Assembly: GCF_902833645.1 (NCBI RefSeq) | Contig: NZ_CADFGE010000013.1 | Location: 234,565 to 298,564, forward strand | Origin: Paraburkholderia fungorum | GTDB taxonomy: Bacteria; Pseudomonadota; Gammaproteobacteria; Burkholderiales; Burkholderiaceae | DNA: 64,000 bases | Direction of reading: 5' to 3' | Shown: one piece after another, positions 43,890 to 52,775 of the stretch | Numbering within the stretch: position 1 is the stretch's first letter | How the letters are laid out: every line of letters starts with the position of its first letter | The notes under the pieces: model-generated | What the model was told of the DNA's origin: nothing | Databases searched by the model: none | What the model saw: only the letters and a program-made list of their open reading frames with translations | Position numbers and translations under genes: made by a program

Positions 43890-43949
43890 GTGTCGAGCCC
43901 TTGCGAGGCGCGTCGCCCCCCGAGGGTGGGTCGCGGTAATAGCGGAGAG

Positions 43950-44609
43950 TCAGACGTCGTCGCCAGGCTGCCTGTCATCGGCGCGGGCGTAGTCGCGCTC
44001 GATAAACCTGGCGTTGAGCTCGTTAAGCGAGCTTTCCATACGCCTCAGCATGTTGTGAGTCGATCCGCAGATCTGGGTGGCGGCCGCCGCGAGCCGCACA
44101 TAGCAGGCTTCGACCTTGGCGCGCTGCGCCATCAGTTCCTGAAGCATGCGCAGGAGCTGTTTGGTGGCTTCGTCATTTGCGCCCTTGCGCCGTAGCCGCA
44201 CGTAGCGCTCGCTGCGAGGAATGATCCGATACCGGGTGGCCGGCTGTCCCTTTCTTCCGTGCCAAAGCACAACGGCAGGGACACGGTCACGGGTGGCCTT
44301 GTCCCGGTCGAAGCGCTGGAGGCAGAGAAACCGCACACTTATCTTGCCCGCGCGCACGCCCTGAGTGCGATGGAGCATCTGGTTCGTCTCGGAAATCTGC
44401 TCGTCGATCTCAACAAGCGTTTCAGCGAGCCGGTCGACATTCTGCTGAAAGCGTGCACGCCAGTTGTCCGGGCGGTCGGGCTTTTCGGCGTCGACTGACA
44501 GGGCGCGGTCAATGCGTGCCTGCCGATCGTGATCATGTTGACGGGCAGGGCCGGCATCCGTGCTCGCTGTGAAGGTCTGCCGTTCAGAGGTATCGGGTGG
44601 CGTAGTCAT
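43950..44609 (-). CDS. Coiled-coil hypothetical protein
   Basis: A 219-residue, highly charged protein. A coiled coil (about 55-82; RFQQNVDRLAETLVEIDEQI) precedes a small basic strand-rich middle (GKISVRFLCLQRFDRDKATR), and a second helical coil (about 148-205) closes it. It is not recognised. Lying next to the repeat-bearing kilobase, it could be a DNA-binding accessory factor, for example of a relaxosome, but this is inference. Confidence 0.6.
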   Translation of the reverse strand: MTTPPDTSERQTFTASTDAGPARQHDHDRQARIDRALSVDAEKPDRPDNWRARFQQNVDRLAETLVEIDEQISETNQMLHRTQGVRAGKISVRFLCLQRFDRDKATRDRVPAVVLWHGRKGQPATRYRIIPRSERYVRLRRKGANDEATKQLLRMLQELMAQRAKVEACYVRLAAAATQICGSTHNMLRRMESSLNELNARFIERDYARADDRQPGDDV

Positions 44610-44707
44610 GCGGTGATGCTATCCGATAGCCGGTTGGTTAAAGAACCGACGGCCCGGCCCGTGACAAAAAATAAAATCGGCTAGTGGTATAAAACATCAT
44701 GTCAAGA

Positions 44708-44736
44708 TTGACAAAACAAAAAACGGATACATAATT
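44708..44736 (+). promoter_or_regulatory. Sigma-70-type promoter
   Basis: TTGACA (44708-44713), 17-bp spacer, ATAATT (44731-44736), in an AT-rich divergent intergenic region. It should drive the 44761-45866 operon. Confidence 0.75.
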
Positions 44737-44760
44737 CGGCGACGTGTACTTAAAAAATGA

Positions 44761-45138
44761 GTGTTTATCGTGGCCCGCAAACCAGTTATTTCGGAGTACC
44801 TGTACCAGGTAGTTGAACGACTGTGTGCCCAGTTGCCCTCTGACGCCCGCTGGGTGACGCTCGACCAGGTGTGCGGGCATCCCGATGTCGTCTCGGCGGG
44901 GTACCACACCAAGCAGGTATGGTGCGGCCTGCGATTGCTCAAACAGCACGGACGTCTTGAAGAACTGCGCGACGATCAGAAGGGAGATGCGCGCGGTTAC
45001 CGTGTGACACAACCGCCGCAGATTTGTCACATCGTGGCCAAGGGGCTGCCGCCGTTACCGAAATCGCTCGGTATCTCGCCAGAAGCGGCGCGCTACTGCC
45101 AGTACTCTCACCTGATCTGCGGAAAATTCCAGCAATGA
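44761..45138 (+). CDS. Winged-helix-like protein upstream of dsbC
   Basis: A 125-residue protein (GTG start at 44761, or GTG at 44770). The N-terminal ~80 residues look like a winged helix: SEYLYQVVERLCAQLPSDAR, TLDQVCGHPDVVSAGYHTKQ, LRLLKQHGRLEELRD. No Shine-Dalgarno is visible and the message leader would be only ~20 nt. The stop overlaps the next start (ATGA). It may be a regulator of plasmid-encoded genes. Confidence 0.5.
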   Translation: MFIVARKPVISEYLYQVVERLCAQLPSDARWVTLDQVCGHPDVVSAGYHTKQVWCGLRLLKQHGRLEELRDDQKGDARGYRVTQPPQICHIVAKGLPPLPKSLGISPEAARYCQYSHLICGKFQQ

Positions 45139-45866
45139 AGCAAGCACACAGGATGTGCCTCCTGTTGTGGGGTGCGGCGTCCCTTTCTCTTTCATTCGCG
45201 GTAGCTCAGGCGAAGGAAGATCCTCTCGCTGCGGTGCGTGCGGCGCTTGCCACGAGCGGCATCGCCGCGCAGTCGGTGCAACCCGCACCCGTGAAGGGCC
45301 TCTACGAGGTGGTGACCGTCGGTCATGACCTCATGTATGTGAGCGCCGACGGAAAATATCTCGTCGCCGGCGAAATCATTGATGCATCCACGCGCGAGCG
45401 GCTGACGCAGGAGCGCATCACCACGCTGCAGCGCGTGGACTTCGCCAGGGATCTTCCTCATAACCTGACGCTGAAGGTCGGGGACGTGCATGCGAAGAGG
45501 CACATCCTGGTTGTGGTCGACCCGAACTGTCCGTACTGCCGGGATCTGCAAGCCCGCCTGGCCGGGAGGAAAGACCTGTACGAGGAGATCCTCGTGACCG
45601 GGTTGCTGGGTCCCCGCTCGCGCGAGGACGCGCTGACCATCCTTTGTTCATCTGACCCGGTCGCGGCGCTCGAGGCCAGGGAGAAGGGCAATCCTCTGAC
45701 GCCGACGCAGTGCGCAGCAGGCGATGAGAAGCTCGGCCGCATCGAGGCCTGGATGCAGGACCATCCTGTGCAGGTGACACCGGAGACCTTCTTCATCGAC
45801 GGCAGCATGGCGAAGGGTGACCTGTCAGATGACGAGCTCGAGCAGCGGCTTTCGAAAGCAAACTGA
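45135..45866 (+). CDS. DsbC-like thiol:disulfide isomerase
   Basis: A 243-residue periplasmic protein with a signal peptide (LLLWGAASLSLSFAVAQA) and a DsbC-type N-terminal dimerisation domain (about 25-110). A thioredoxin fold with active site CPYC (VVVDPNCPYCRDLQARL, about 136) and cis-Pro loop VTPETFFIDG follow. On conjugative plasmids such proteins (TrbB/DsbC-like) fold disulfide-containing transfer proteins, and the Cys-containing pilus-associated proteins here are plausible clients. ATG 45135 overlaps the previous stop. Confidence 0.85.
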   Translation: MKQAHRMCLLLWGAASLSLSFAVAQAKEDPLAAVRAALATSGIAAQSVQPAPVKGLYEVVTVGHDLMYVSADGKYLVAGEIIDASTRERLTQERITTLQRVDFARDLPHNLTLKVGDVHAKRHILVVVDPNCPYCRDLQARLAGRKDLYEEILVTGLLGPRSREDALTILCSSDPVAALEAREKGNPLTPTQCAAGDEKLGRIEAWMQDHPVQVTPETFFIDGSMAKGDLSDDELEQRLSKAN

Positions 45867-45957
45867 GTCAGAGAGCGGTCAGCGCTGGCATGCCGGCCTG
45901 GTTGCGATTCTCAATCACACGTTGCGCCACCGAGCGCGAACCAGGTGAGGCGCGGCG

Positions 45958-46680
45958 ATGGACAGAAAGACTGCAGTTGCAAAGATCCGCAAGTGCCTGA
46001 ATCTGGCGCGGTCAGCCGAGGCGCATGAGGCCGCGGCCGCTTTGCGGCAGGCGCAGAAGCTCATGGCCGGGTTTGAGATCGCCGAGTACGAACTTGCGGA
46101 TGCGGGTGTCGACGAGGCGTGGGTGAAAAGCTCGGCAAGTGCGCGCCCGGCCCGTTTCGAGGTCCGGCTGGCAAGCATGGTAGCCGGGGCATTCGGCTGC
46201 GAGATCGTCTTCACCAGGCGGTTGAATGAATCAGGCACAAAAATTATCGGAGGCTATGCCTTCATCGGTGTGGCACCGGCCGAGCAGGTTGCCTCCTACG
46301 CATTCACGGTGCTCGCCCGCCAACTACGCGCGGCGCGCGCGCACTATGTCGCCGCAACGCTCCGGCGATGTTTGCCGCGTAACCGGACAGCGCGCGCTGA
46401 CCTGTTCTGCGAGGGGTGGGTCGCCGCCGCTCGTCGACTTGTTCAACCGGCCGGGGTGAGCGAGCTTGGCGCGATGCGGCTTGAGGGATACATGCGCGCG
46501 CACTACGCGGACACGAGCAGCATGACGCCGCGAGCGCGGGCTGTCGCCCGCCACGTTGATCCGCTTGCCGCCCGGATACAGGGATTTGCCAACGGGACAA
46601 CAGCCAGGCTGCATGGTGGATTGCCGGCGGCACCGGCGCCGCTCGCACTTGAGATGACCGAAACCGGACGGCCAGTTTGA
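45958..46680 (+). CDS. DUF2786-domain protein
   Basis: A 240-residue protein. The N-terminal ~40 residues match DUF2786 (AVAKIRKCLNLARSAEAHEA, AQKLMAGFEI), a small helical domain common on phages and plasmids. The following part (about 60-200) resembles the C-terminal region usually found with it. Function is unknown in the whole family. AGGCGCGG lies upstream of the ATG but is a weak ribosome site. Confidence 0.75.
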   Translation: MDRKTAVAKIRKCLNLARSAEAHEAAAALRQAQKLMAGFEIAEYELADAGVDEAWVKSSASARPARFEVRLASMVAGAFGCEIVFTRRLNESGTKIIGGYAFIGVAPAEQVASYAFTVLARQLRAARAHYVAATLRRCLPRNRTARADLFCEGWVAAARRLVQPAGVSELGAMRLEGYMRAHYADTSSMTPRARAVARHVDPLAARIQGFANGTTARLHGGLPAAPAPLALEMTETGRPV

Positions 46681-46977
46681 GCGCCCGGATGAAGGCGTCA
46701 CGGTCGAGGAGCGGCCGAACGGACGGGATGCTTGCCGAGCGACCCCATGAGACGGCTACCGTGGTGCACGCGCTGTGCATCATCGATGCGGTTCACGGCA
46801 ACTGGCTTCTCCGTTGTGCGCCGGGTAAAGGTCCATCCTCATACGAGGCGGATCCGACCTATGGGCATCCTGAAAAGGCTCACCTTCGCCAGCGTGATCA
46901 GGCCTCCAATCCGCGCACGTGCACAGTTGAACACCAGTTCTCCGAGGAGCAGCAATCGATGATTCAGGAGACCGGGC

Positions 46978-47448
46978 ATGCAACAGTTCATTGAGCTGAC
47001 AAGGGCAAATGTCTCCGTTTATGTCAGGTCCATCGCGGACTTTGTTTCCGCACAAATTGCTTTCGAGCGTGCCGATGAGGACGTACGGGAACGATGTCTT
47101 GCCGCGCTGTGCAACGCAGCGGGCCAAGTGCGCATCGATTGCACAACGTATGAAACCATCGCTTCTGTCGAAGCCGGCCTGCGGGCACGGACTCGAAACA
47201 GCATGATCTACGAACAGTATGCAGCCGACCTGCTGGATCAGCTATTCCGCACTGCTCGCACGATGCCCCCTCTGGTTGCCGATGCGCTCAGGGTGTGTGC
47301 GAATGAGAGCGAGCTCGTCGAGGCCGCCCGTAACGTGCACGAAGCCGTGCGGGAAGCACGCGAAGCGCTATATGGGGAAGCCGGGAGCGACGCAAGCGGG
47401 CTGTCAGACGAGGACATCGACTATCCATGGGACGACGACAATGAGTAA
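46978..47448 (+). CDS. Hypothetical helical protein
   Basis: A 156-residue, all-helical acidic protein ending in a negatively charged tail (LSDEDIDYPWDDDNE). It is not recognised. Its stop codon overlaps the next gene's start (ATGAGTAA), indicating coupling. The 46681-46977 stretch before it shows no gene. Confidence 0.6.
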   Translation: MQQFIELTRANVSVYVRSIADFVSAQIAFERADEDVRERCLAALCNAAGQVRIDCTTYETIASVEAGLRARTRNSMIYEQYAADLLDQLFRTARTMPPLVADALRVCANESELVEAARNVHEAVREAREALYGEAGSDASGLSDEDIDYPWDDDNE

Positions 47449-47782
47449 CTACAACAGCGTCATTTTCGTACGACCGGGTGACCGCCCAAACTCCACGGCC
47501 GAAATTCCCGCGGCGATTCAGGTTTGCATCACGAGCAATGGTGGCGTAAGCAGTCTGCAGCGCGCCGAGGACATGGATGATGCGCTCGCGCTGGCGGCTC
47601 GGGCCAGAATCACGGAACACCACATGGTGTGCGTCGAAGTGGACGCACATCGTGTTCTCCGCTGGGATCGCGATCAAATCGTCGGCGAAAACCACTGGCG
47701 CCGGGTCGATCCGGAAGACATTGAGACGCTTGGACCCATCAGGGAGATCCACAGGGCAAAGGGGCACGCTGGCTCCAGGTAA
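47441..47782 (+). CDS. Hypothetical protein
   Basis: A 113-residue alpha/beta protein, coupled to the preceding gene by overlap. SLQRAEDMDDALALAARARI (about 39-58) is a helical stretch. No family is recognised. Confidence 0.55.
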   Translation: MSNYNSVIFVRPGDRPNSTAEIPAAIQVCITSNGGVSSLQRAEDMDDALALAARARITEHHMVCVEVDAHRVLRWDRDQIVGENHWRRVDPEDIETLGPIREIHRAKGHAGSR

Positions 47783-47966
47783 CGCTGTCGGCAGGGTGGA
47801 GCGGGTGCCGTGAATTCAGGTCCATCCTCGTCGGATGTCGACCCTCGGCAGGCGGATCCTCGCGAGGCACATCCACTTTCAGGGCGCGACCGCGCATCCT
47901 GCACCGTCCGCAGCTCGGCCGCACAGCGCGCGGAGTCCGCTGCCAATGTATCAAGGAGAAACCGTG

Positions 47967-48119
47967 ATGAGGGAAACCCTTCTGCCGGTCGACCTGTCTG
48001 GCAAACATGCCGACGACTCTATCGTCGATCCGACATCCGTCGCGCAACCCGAACTCGACTGCTGGATGGCGCGGCGCGTCGGTCTCCGACACCTCAATGG
48101 GTTCGGTGACCAATGGTAG
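47967..48119 (+). CDS. Short protein, possibly truncated DUF2591-type
   Basis: A 50-residue frame with CAAGGAGAAACC just before the ATG. The phrase LPVDLSGKHADDSIVDPTSV followed by LDCWMARRVG loosely recalls the start of DUF2591 phage proteins (LSGxxLDxAVAxxxG), so it may be a truncated copy. Confidence 0.4.
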   Translation: MRETLLPVDLSGKHADDSIVDPTSVAQPELDCWMARRVGLRHLNGFGDQW

Positions 48120-48679
48120 CCACGCCACGCTGTCGTTTGCCATCCAAAACGCATGTACAGGTCAGCGCGCGACAGCTTGCGCGCGCTCATGTCGGCCCGA
48201 CTCGGTTCTCTGTTCGTGCCACCGTAGCTCCCCGTGTTCAGGATGCCCCTCAGGATGGACCTGGCCGTTAACCCCGCGCGAAGCGCGTTCCCCAAGGCGT
48301 GGAGCGCCTTCCTGTGCGCGAAGCGCAATCCCACGGCGAGAGAGTCCGACCTTGACGTGAAACAGCCGGGTGGCCGGACGCGAAACCTCGCGGCCGGCCA
48401 CCCGGCTGCAAGCCGGAACGGCGCAGCGTCAAGGGCGGGCTCGACCGCCCACCACGCCGCGCAGCGGCTTCCCGGGCGGAGCGTTAGCACCGCCTTCCAT
48501 CCCATCCGAGCCGAAGGCGCTGGATGGGGGTTTCCGGGGTTGCCGTTTACCGCGCAGGTCCGCTGCTTACCTTCCGTATAGCTTTCACAACGCACACGGA
48601 CGGGCACATATTTTCCTGCTCCACATACCAGTCGCTTAGCCACCGGCCCACTTCGGTCACTACCCTACGAGGACATGAA
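48120..48679. other. Gene-free stretch before the cassette run
   Basis: 560 bp without a convincing gene. It contains a 15-bp perfect inverted repeat at 48363-48408 and, at its end, a weak member of the leader family (CATATTTT box, then GAGGACATGAA before the ATG at 48680). Confidence 0.5.
48363..48408. repeat. 15-bp perfect inverted repeat
   Basis: CAGCCGGGTGGCCGG (48363-48377) and CCGGCCACCCGGCTG (48394-48408) flank a 16-nt loop. No T run follows, so it is not a typical terminator. It may be a protein-binding or cruciform site. Confidence 0.75.
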
Positions 48680-49117
48680 ATGAACACGCTCCACACAGAC
48701 AGCGACCTCTCTTTCGCCCAAAAACTGGAAAACATCCTGACGCTCTTTGAGCTCAAACTCACTGAAACCCAACAAGCTGTCGCATCGCATCAGTCAGCGA
48801 ACTCGGACGCTCGTGTTCTTGCCGCCATCGACAGCCTCACTCGACTCGAATGCCTGACCTGGGTGCTCGAGATGCTTCCTGCACTCAAGAATGTCCACCA
48901 GCTCGATCCTCAGGCTTTACTGATCGACGTTAAGACGGCGCAAATCCTGTTCGCGCAGCAACTCACCGAGCTCAACACCGCTCTTCAGAAAAGCGACCTG
49001 TCACTTGCCCAGTTCCCTCGCGTTGGTGATGAGGCACGCGTGGAACTGGCAACCCGCACGTCTGTTCTGTCGTGGGTCCTGCATGTGACGTCGGATCTTG
49101 CCGTCAACGGAGAATAG
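48680..49117 (+). CDS. Hypothetical helical protein
   Basis: A 145-residue, all-helical protein (KLENILTLFELKLTETQQAV; LLIDVKTAQILFAQQLTELN). GAGG precedes the ATG at 6 nt. It is the first gene of the uninterrupted plus-strand run, and the next gene follows after 2 bp. Confidence 0.6.
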   Translation: MNTLHTDSDLSFAQKLENILTLFELKLTETQQAVASHQSANSDARVLAAIDSLTRLECLTWVLEMLPALKNVHQLDPQALLIDVKTAQILFAQQLTELNTALQKSDLSLAQFPRVGDEARVELATRTSVLSWVLHVTSDLAVNGE

Positions 49118-49119
49118 TC

Positions 49120-49383
49120 ATGGGAATGTATTTCGACGCCGAAGCGGGCGACAAACTCATCGATGGGACAGATAGCTGTCGTGCAGTTCTGCACGCCGGC
49201 AGTGCCCATATCGAAATCTGGTGTGAAGACTATGAACGTCACTATGGCAACGTACCCGCCGATTTCACCGCGCCGCAAATCAACGTTGTCATGCGGTTCT
49301 ATCGTGCGGGTGAGAAGCACGGCGATCAGCTCGGCAGACTGGCGCAACAAGCCATCCTGCGCCATGCGCTCGGCGTTCAATAG
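49120..49383 (+). CDS. Hypothetical protein
   Basis: An 87-residue protein with no recognised domain (AVLHAGSAHIEIWCEDYERH). CGGAGAA lies upstream of the ATG. It belongs to a three-gene unit (48680-49584). Confidence 0.6.
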   Translation: MGMYFDAEAGDKLIDGTDSCRAVLHAGSAHIEIWCEDYERHYGNVPADFTAPQINVVMRFYRAGEKHGDQLGRLAQQAILRHALGVQ

Positions 49384-49410
49384 CGAATCGATTTATCTGG
49401 AAGAGGCACC

Positions 49411-49584
49411 ATGATCATCGTCATCGTTACCACTGAAGAAGATCCCAAAACCGGAAGGTCCGGACAGATCGTATCGCAAGGGGTCGACACCGAAACGGGT
49501 AGAAACGTCATCCTTCCCTGCGAAAGCCCCGCAAGGGTCGGCGCAGAATGGGATGCACAAATTGGCGAATACGTACTTCGCTAA
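49411..49584 (+). CDS. Small hypothetical protein
   Basis: A 57-residue protein: it starts MIIVIVTTEEDPKTGRSGQI and ends GEYVLR. AAGAGGC lies upstream. The compact hydrophobic/charged pattern and the terminator right after its stop support a real gene. Function is unknown. Confidence 0.6.
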   Translation: MIIVIVTTEEDPKTGRSGQIVSQGVDTETGRNVILPCESPARVGAEWDAQIGEYVLR

Positions 49585-49591
49585 CTCACCG

Positions 49592-49630
49592 ACAGGCCTT
49601 CGCATTCACACGTGCGAGGCCTGTTTTTTT
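49592..49630 (+). terminator. Intrinsic terminator
   Basis: ACAGGCCTTCGCA...TGCGAGGCCTGT stem followed by seven T. Confidence 0.88.
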
Positions 49631-49637
49631 CGCACAA

Positions 49638-49694
49638 TATTTTTTGGCTCGCACATATCTCCGCGCTACGACCACCTCACTTACCGGAGAACCC
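49638..49694 (+). promoter_or_regulatory. RBS-pairing leader
   Basis: TCTCCG (49658-49663) is complementary to CGGAGA (49685-49690). ATATTTTTT lies 9 nt upstream of the arm. Relative to other leaders both arms changed from TG/CA to G/C. Confidence 0.6.
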
Positions 49695-50246
49695 ATGTTC
49701 AGACTGGCCCTTTCCCCCGAAACACGAGCAGCACTCGATGAGCACCGCCGCACCATCGACCGCCTTTACGCGTTGACGGATCGCTGGCTCGCCGCAGAGC
49801 TACTGCGCCTCTCGAGGCAAATCCGTCAGGCGAATCCTCAACTTCAACCCACTGACATCACCTACGAAGCCCGCTTTCTCTGGCACCTGGTACCAGAAAT
49901 TGCCCGCCGACTCGGCGCGAACTCCTTTCTCTCAAATGAACGTACCGACGCCACCATTGTGATGTACGCGCCTGTCCGACTACGCGAGCACGCTGGATAC
50001 TCACTGGGAAACATGTCGAAACAGTTGCTCGGTCGATCAGTGGCGGTTACTACCTTGCTCAACGAACCCTGCAATGGCAACCCTGTCGCATTCGCGCTTG
50101 ATCGTATCTCGCCACCCATACCCGGGACAAACGATCCGATCGCCGAGAGCATCATCGAAATCGCCGATCGCCGGGGTATCCAGTCAGCCGGTCATTGGAC
50201 ACCAGCGATGAATCAGTACAACAGTCGAGTTTCCTCAATGCTCTAA
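49695..50246 (+). CDS. Hypothetical protein
   Basis: A 183-residue protein with a helical N-terminal half (ALDEHRRTIDRLYALTDRWL) and no recognised motif. CCGGAGAA precedes the ATG. Monocistronic cassette. Confidence 0.6.
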   Translation: MFRLALSPETRAALDEHRRTIDRLYALTDRWLAAELLRLSRQIRQANPQLQPTDITYEARFLWHLVPEIARRLGANSFLSNERTDATIVMYAPVRLREHAGYSLGNMSKQLLGRSVAVTTLLNEPCNGNPVAFALDRISPPIPGTNDPIAESIIEIADRRGIQSAGHWTPAMNQYNSRVSSML

Positions 50247-50281
50247 GGTCGCGCGAAGCACCGACCTCGCGCCAACTCACC

Positions 50282-50320
50282 GCCCCTCGCTCTGCAGCCG
50301 CAGTCGAGGGGTTTCCTTTT
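50282..50320 (+). terminator. Intrinsic terminator
   Basis: CCCCTCG...CGAGGGG stem with a long loop, followed by TTTCCTTTT. Confidence 0.7.
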
Positions 50321-50341
50321 CCGGTCGTCTGCCTCACCACT

Positions 50342-50413
50342 TCTTTTTGGCGAAGCTTTTCCTGGGCTCGGTCTATTGCGCTGGAGCAGCGCGTTCATTA
50401 CAGGAGATTCAAC
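50342..50413 (+). promoter_or_regulatory. RBS-pairing leader
   Basis: TTTTCCTG (50357-50364) faces CAGGAGAT (50401-50408): six Watson-Crick pairs and one G-T pair. The inner hairpin is GCGCTG-GAG-CAGCGC. Confidence 0.55.
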
Positions 50414-52048
50414 ATGACGTCAGCGGTACGCGTAGAAGTCAACGAAGCAAACCTCGTCAAGAACCTGAAGTTTGCGTTTTCAAATTTCTCGACGTTCCTT
50501 GTGGAGCTCATCCAGAACAGCCGCCGCGCCGGTGCGACCAGAGTCGAAATTTCGCTCGATGGGAAAGATCTGACGGTGGTCGACGACGGTCACGGCATCG
50601 AGAACTTCCAGAACCTGTTCACGATCGCCGAAAGCGGATGGAATCATCAGACGCGGTCTATCGAAAATCCTTTTGGCATGGGATTCACCAGCGCGCTGTT
50701 TGCCTGTGAGCGTCTTACGGTGGAATCGCGTGGTCAACGGCTCGAAGCAACCACCCGGGCGCTCCTCGACATGGTGGAGGTACCAGTTGTAACCGGTGAA
50801 ATTACAACCGGCACACGGCTGACGCTCAGCAAACTGTCGTTTGACGAAACGCGAATGGAGGGGGCTCTGCAGTCCATCGCCCGCGGCTATCCCATTCCGA
50901 TCATCTTCAACGGCGTGGCCCTCGCGCGGCCGGAAGCTCTCGATGCCACAACGTTCGATCAGACACCGATCGGCGCTGTCTGGATCAAGGACCTCTCCCA
51001 CGTTACTCTGGGCTCGTCCGATGTTTGCGTGTTTCTACAAGGTATCCTGGTTGCAGGCTCATCGCACTGCCGAGCTCCGCATGTCGTTGTTCACCTGGAT
51101 AGCGCGAAATTCAAGGCCAAGCTGCCGGATCGAAATTGTCTGATCGACGCGGAGGAAAAGTTGGCGGAGATCAATCAGCACATTGGCCACCTTATCCATC
51201 GGAGGCTGGCCGATCTCCAGAAGACAATGGCTACGCTGGATTTTGCAAGCACGTACTGGAATGTCGCATGCAAGTATGCTACGGACGTGCTACGCGATCA
51301 TCCGGTCGTTCCCGCTGACGTTTTCTCGGAGATCGAGGCGCTGCTGTGTTACTCGGACGGACATGACCCACGCGTCTATGTATCAGCGCGGGACGCGAAA
51401 CCGCTGTTCCGGGAAGCATTCGATCGAGGTGAACGCAAGGTCGTGATTGGCAGCTGCTATGTGGATCTCGAATCCGACCCTGCGTGTGCACTGAAATTGG
51501 CCTATGTGAAGTCTATCGGCGCAGCCGTCGTTTCATCGAGCCTCCCCGCTGGTCACTGGTTGCTGAATGCACCGGAGCTTGACGATTTCGATGTTCTGCA
51601 CGAGTTGGTGAACCCTGGCAGTATTGCGGGATCCGACATCTTCTCGTGGGAATTCGATCTCCGGATCTGCGATGCCATCCGAATCAGTGGTATCTGGGGA
51701 GTAGTGGTCATTGACGATGAAGAGATTGCTGTCTGCGCCGATGGTGACGTGCGGCACCTCACCGTCTACAGCCCCCAGGCAGTCAATCGACCGGGTGCTG
51801 GCGTCAAGCAGTTCGAGGACTTCTATTGCGATGATCGATTCGACGAAAGCTGGCATGACGAGTGCCTCGACAAGTATCGACGCTGGATCAAGCAAGCCCG
51901 TCACTGCACGCCGACGGATCTGTTGAACGATCTGCTTTCGGATATTTATGTGGATACCTCGTCGGCATTGGGTACCCGCTATATCCTCGAAGTGTCGGAC
52001 CACGGCCACCTGAACGTGGTCGAAAAACTGGAATCCGTCCCCGCGTAA
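50414..52048 (+). CDS. GHKL-type ATPase (Hsp90/MutL-like ATP-binding protein)
   Basis: A 544-residue protein. The N-terminal ~200 residues contain the Bergerat ATP-binding fold: LVELIQNSRRAGATRVEISL (N box with Glu and Asn, about 26-45), TVVDDGHGIENF (DxGxG, about 52-63) and NPFGMGFTSALFA (GxGxxS-type lid, about 86-98). The remaining ~340 residues are unrecognised and could be a client-binding or effector domain. It lacks a histidine-kinase phosphoacceptor pattern. The role on the plasmid is unknown. Relatives include DNA-repair, chaperone and defence ATPases. It is the largest gene of the cassette run and has its own leader and terminator. Confidence 0.75.
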   Translation: MTSAVRVEVNEANLVKNLKFAFSNFSTFLVELIQNSRRAGATRVEISLDGKDLTVVDDGHGIENFQNLFTIAESGWNHQTRSIENPFGMGFTSALFACERLTVESRGQRLEATTRALLDMVEVPVVTGEITTGTRLTLSKLSFDETRMEGALQSIARGYPIPIIFNGVALARPEALDATTFDQTPIGAVWIKDLSHVTLGSSDVCVFLQGILVAGSSHCRAPHVVVHLDSAKFKAKLPDRNCLIDAEEKLAEINQHIGHLIHRRLADLQKTMATLDFASTYWNVACKYATDVLRDHPVVPADVFSEIEALLCYSDGHDPRVYVSARDAKPLFREAFDRGERKVVIGSCYVDLESDPACALKLAYVKSIGAAVVSSSLPAGHWLLNAPELDDFDVLHELVNPGSIAGSDIFSWEFDLRICDAIRISGIWGVVVIDDEEIAVCADGDVRHLTVYSPQAVNRPGAGVKQFEDFYCDDRFDESWHDECLDKYRRWIKQARHCTPTDLLNDLLSDIYVDTSSALGTRYILEVSDHGHLNVVEKLESVPA

Positions 52049-52061
52049 TTCCCAACCCAAC

Positions 52062-52096
52062 GCCCGGCTCTCTTCGGAGAGTGCGGGCTTTTTTTT
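52062..52096 (+). terminator. Intrinsic terminator with TTCG loop
   Basis: GCCCGGCTCTC-TTCG-GAGAGTGCGGGC followed by eight T. Confidence 0.9.
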
Positions 52097-52267
52097 CGGG
52101 TGCGAATGTACCGGGCCGACGCAGACTAGCCTATCCACGCATGAAATCCCCTCCCGTCAGACGCCTATTTTTTGGCGAGCCATCTCGCGTGCTCGGTTGA
52201 TCGCGCACTGGTAGCGCATTCTCGTCCGCCCTGATTCAAGGGCAATCCTCACCAAGGGCTAAAAACC

Positions 52268-52561
52268 ATGGAAAGCATCTCTCTCAAAATGACGTGGGCG
52301 GGCACGCTTAACGCGTTTCTCGCTCTATACGAACGCGGCGATCGCAACTACGCACGCGAGCAGCTCATCAACATGGCGCGTCTCGCCGACTTCGGTGCCG
52401 ACGCAAAGGAAGCTTTCGAGCGCATCGCCAACATGACTGACCGTGACGGCAATACCATCGAAATGCACTGCGAAGAGCTGCGTGCGATAGCACGCTCCGC
52501 ACTCGCGCTCCTCGGCCCGTCCAAACAGGATCCTGCACCGAAGAAAATCGACGCCGCGTAG
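52268..52561 (+). CDS. Hypothetical small helical protein
   Basis: A 97-residue protein (TLNAFLALYERGDRNYAREQ; ARLADFGADAKEAFERIANM). The pattern is familiar from uncharacterised plasmid proteins, with no known role. The leader here has a CTATTTTTT box and CATCTCG arm, but its Shine-Dalgarno (AAGGGC) does not match that arm. Confidence 0.65.
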   Translation: MESISLKMTWAGTLNAFLALYERGDRNYAREQLINMARLADFGADAKEAFERIANMTDRDGNTIEMHCEELRAIARSALALLGPSKQDPAPKKIDAA

Positions 52562-52613
52562 ATTCGACACTCAGGTCGACAAGTCGGCCGCCAGTCATAC
52601 GGCCTAACTCACC

Positions 52614-52650
52614 ACCCCTCGACCGGCATTCGCTGATCGAGGGGTTTTTC
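52614..52650 (+). terminator. Intrinsic terminator
   Basis: ACCCCTCGA...TCGAGGGGT stem followed by TTTTCATT. Confidence 0.8.
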
Positions 52651-52701
52651 ATTCTGACGTCAAGTCTCGTGCCCGCCGCCTCGTGACATACCTGAGCCGA
52701 G

Positions 52702-52775
52702 TATTTTTCGGTGCGACATCGCCTTGTACTCAGTCTATCGCCCGGTCGCCCGGGCTCTCACAAGGAGATCGCAAT
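52702..52775 (+). promoter_or_regulatory. RBS-pairing leader
   Basis: ATCGCCTTGT (52718-52727) faces ACAAGGAGAT (52760-52769) at nine of ten positions. The inner hairpin is GCCCG...CGGGC and a TATTTTT box begins at 52702. Both arms carry TTGT/ACAA where most copies carry TGTG/CACA, a compensatory change. Confidence 0.75.

Larger units (their letters stand above)
42903..43949. other. Gene-free kilobase upstream of the partition genes
   Basis: About 1 kb with no convincing gene. The first ~100 bp is AT-rich and probably contains the parM-like promoter and centromere. The rest is very GC-rich with many short palindromes and carries two exact 23-bp direct repeats. Candidate contents are the centromere, the transfer origin, or a replication origin. 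Confidence 0.5.

Noticed and set aside
42903..43949. Several 100-180 codon open frames on both strands, such as 43433-43978 and 43668-44195
   Set aside because: They are GC-driven shadow frames in a palindrome-rich region, with no Shine-Dalgarno and no protein-like composition.
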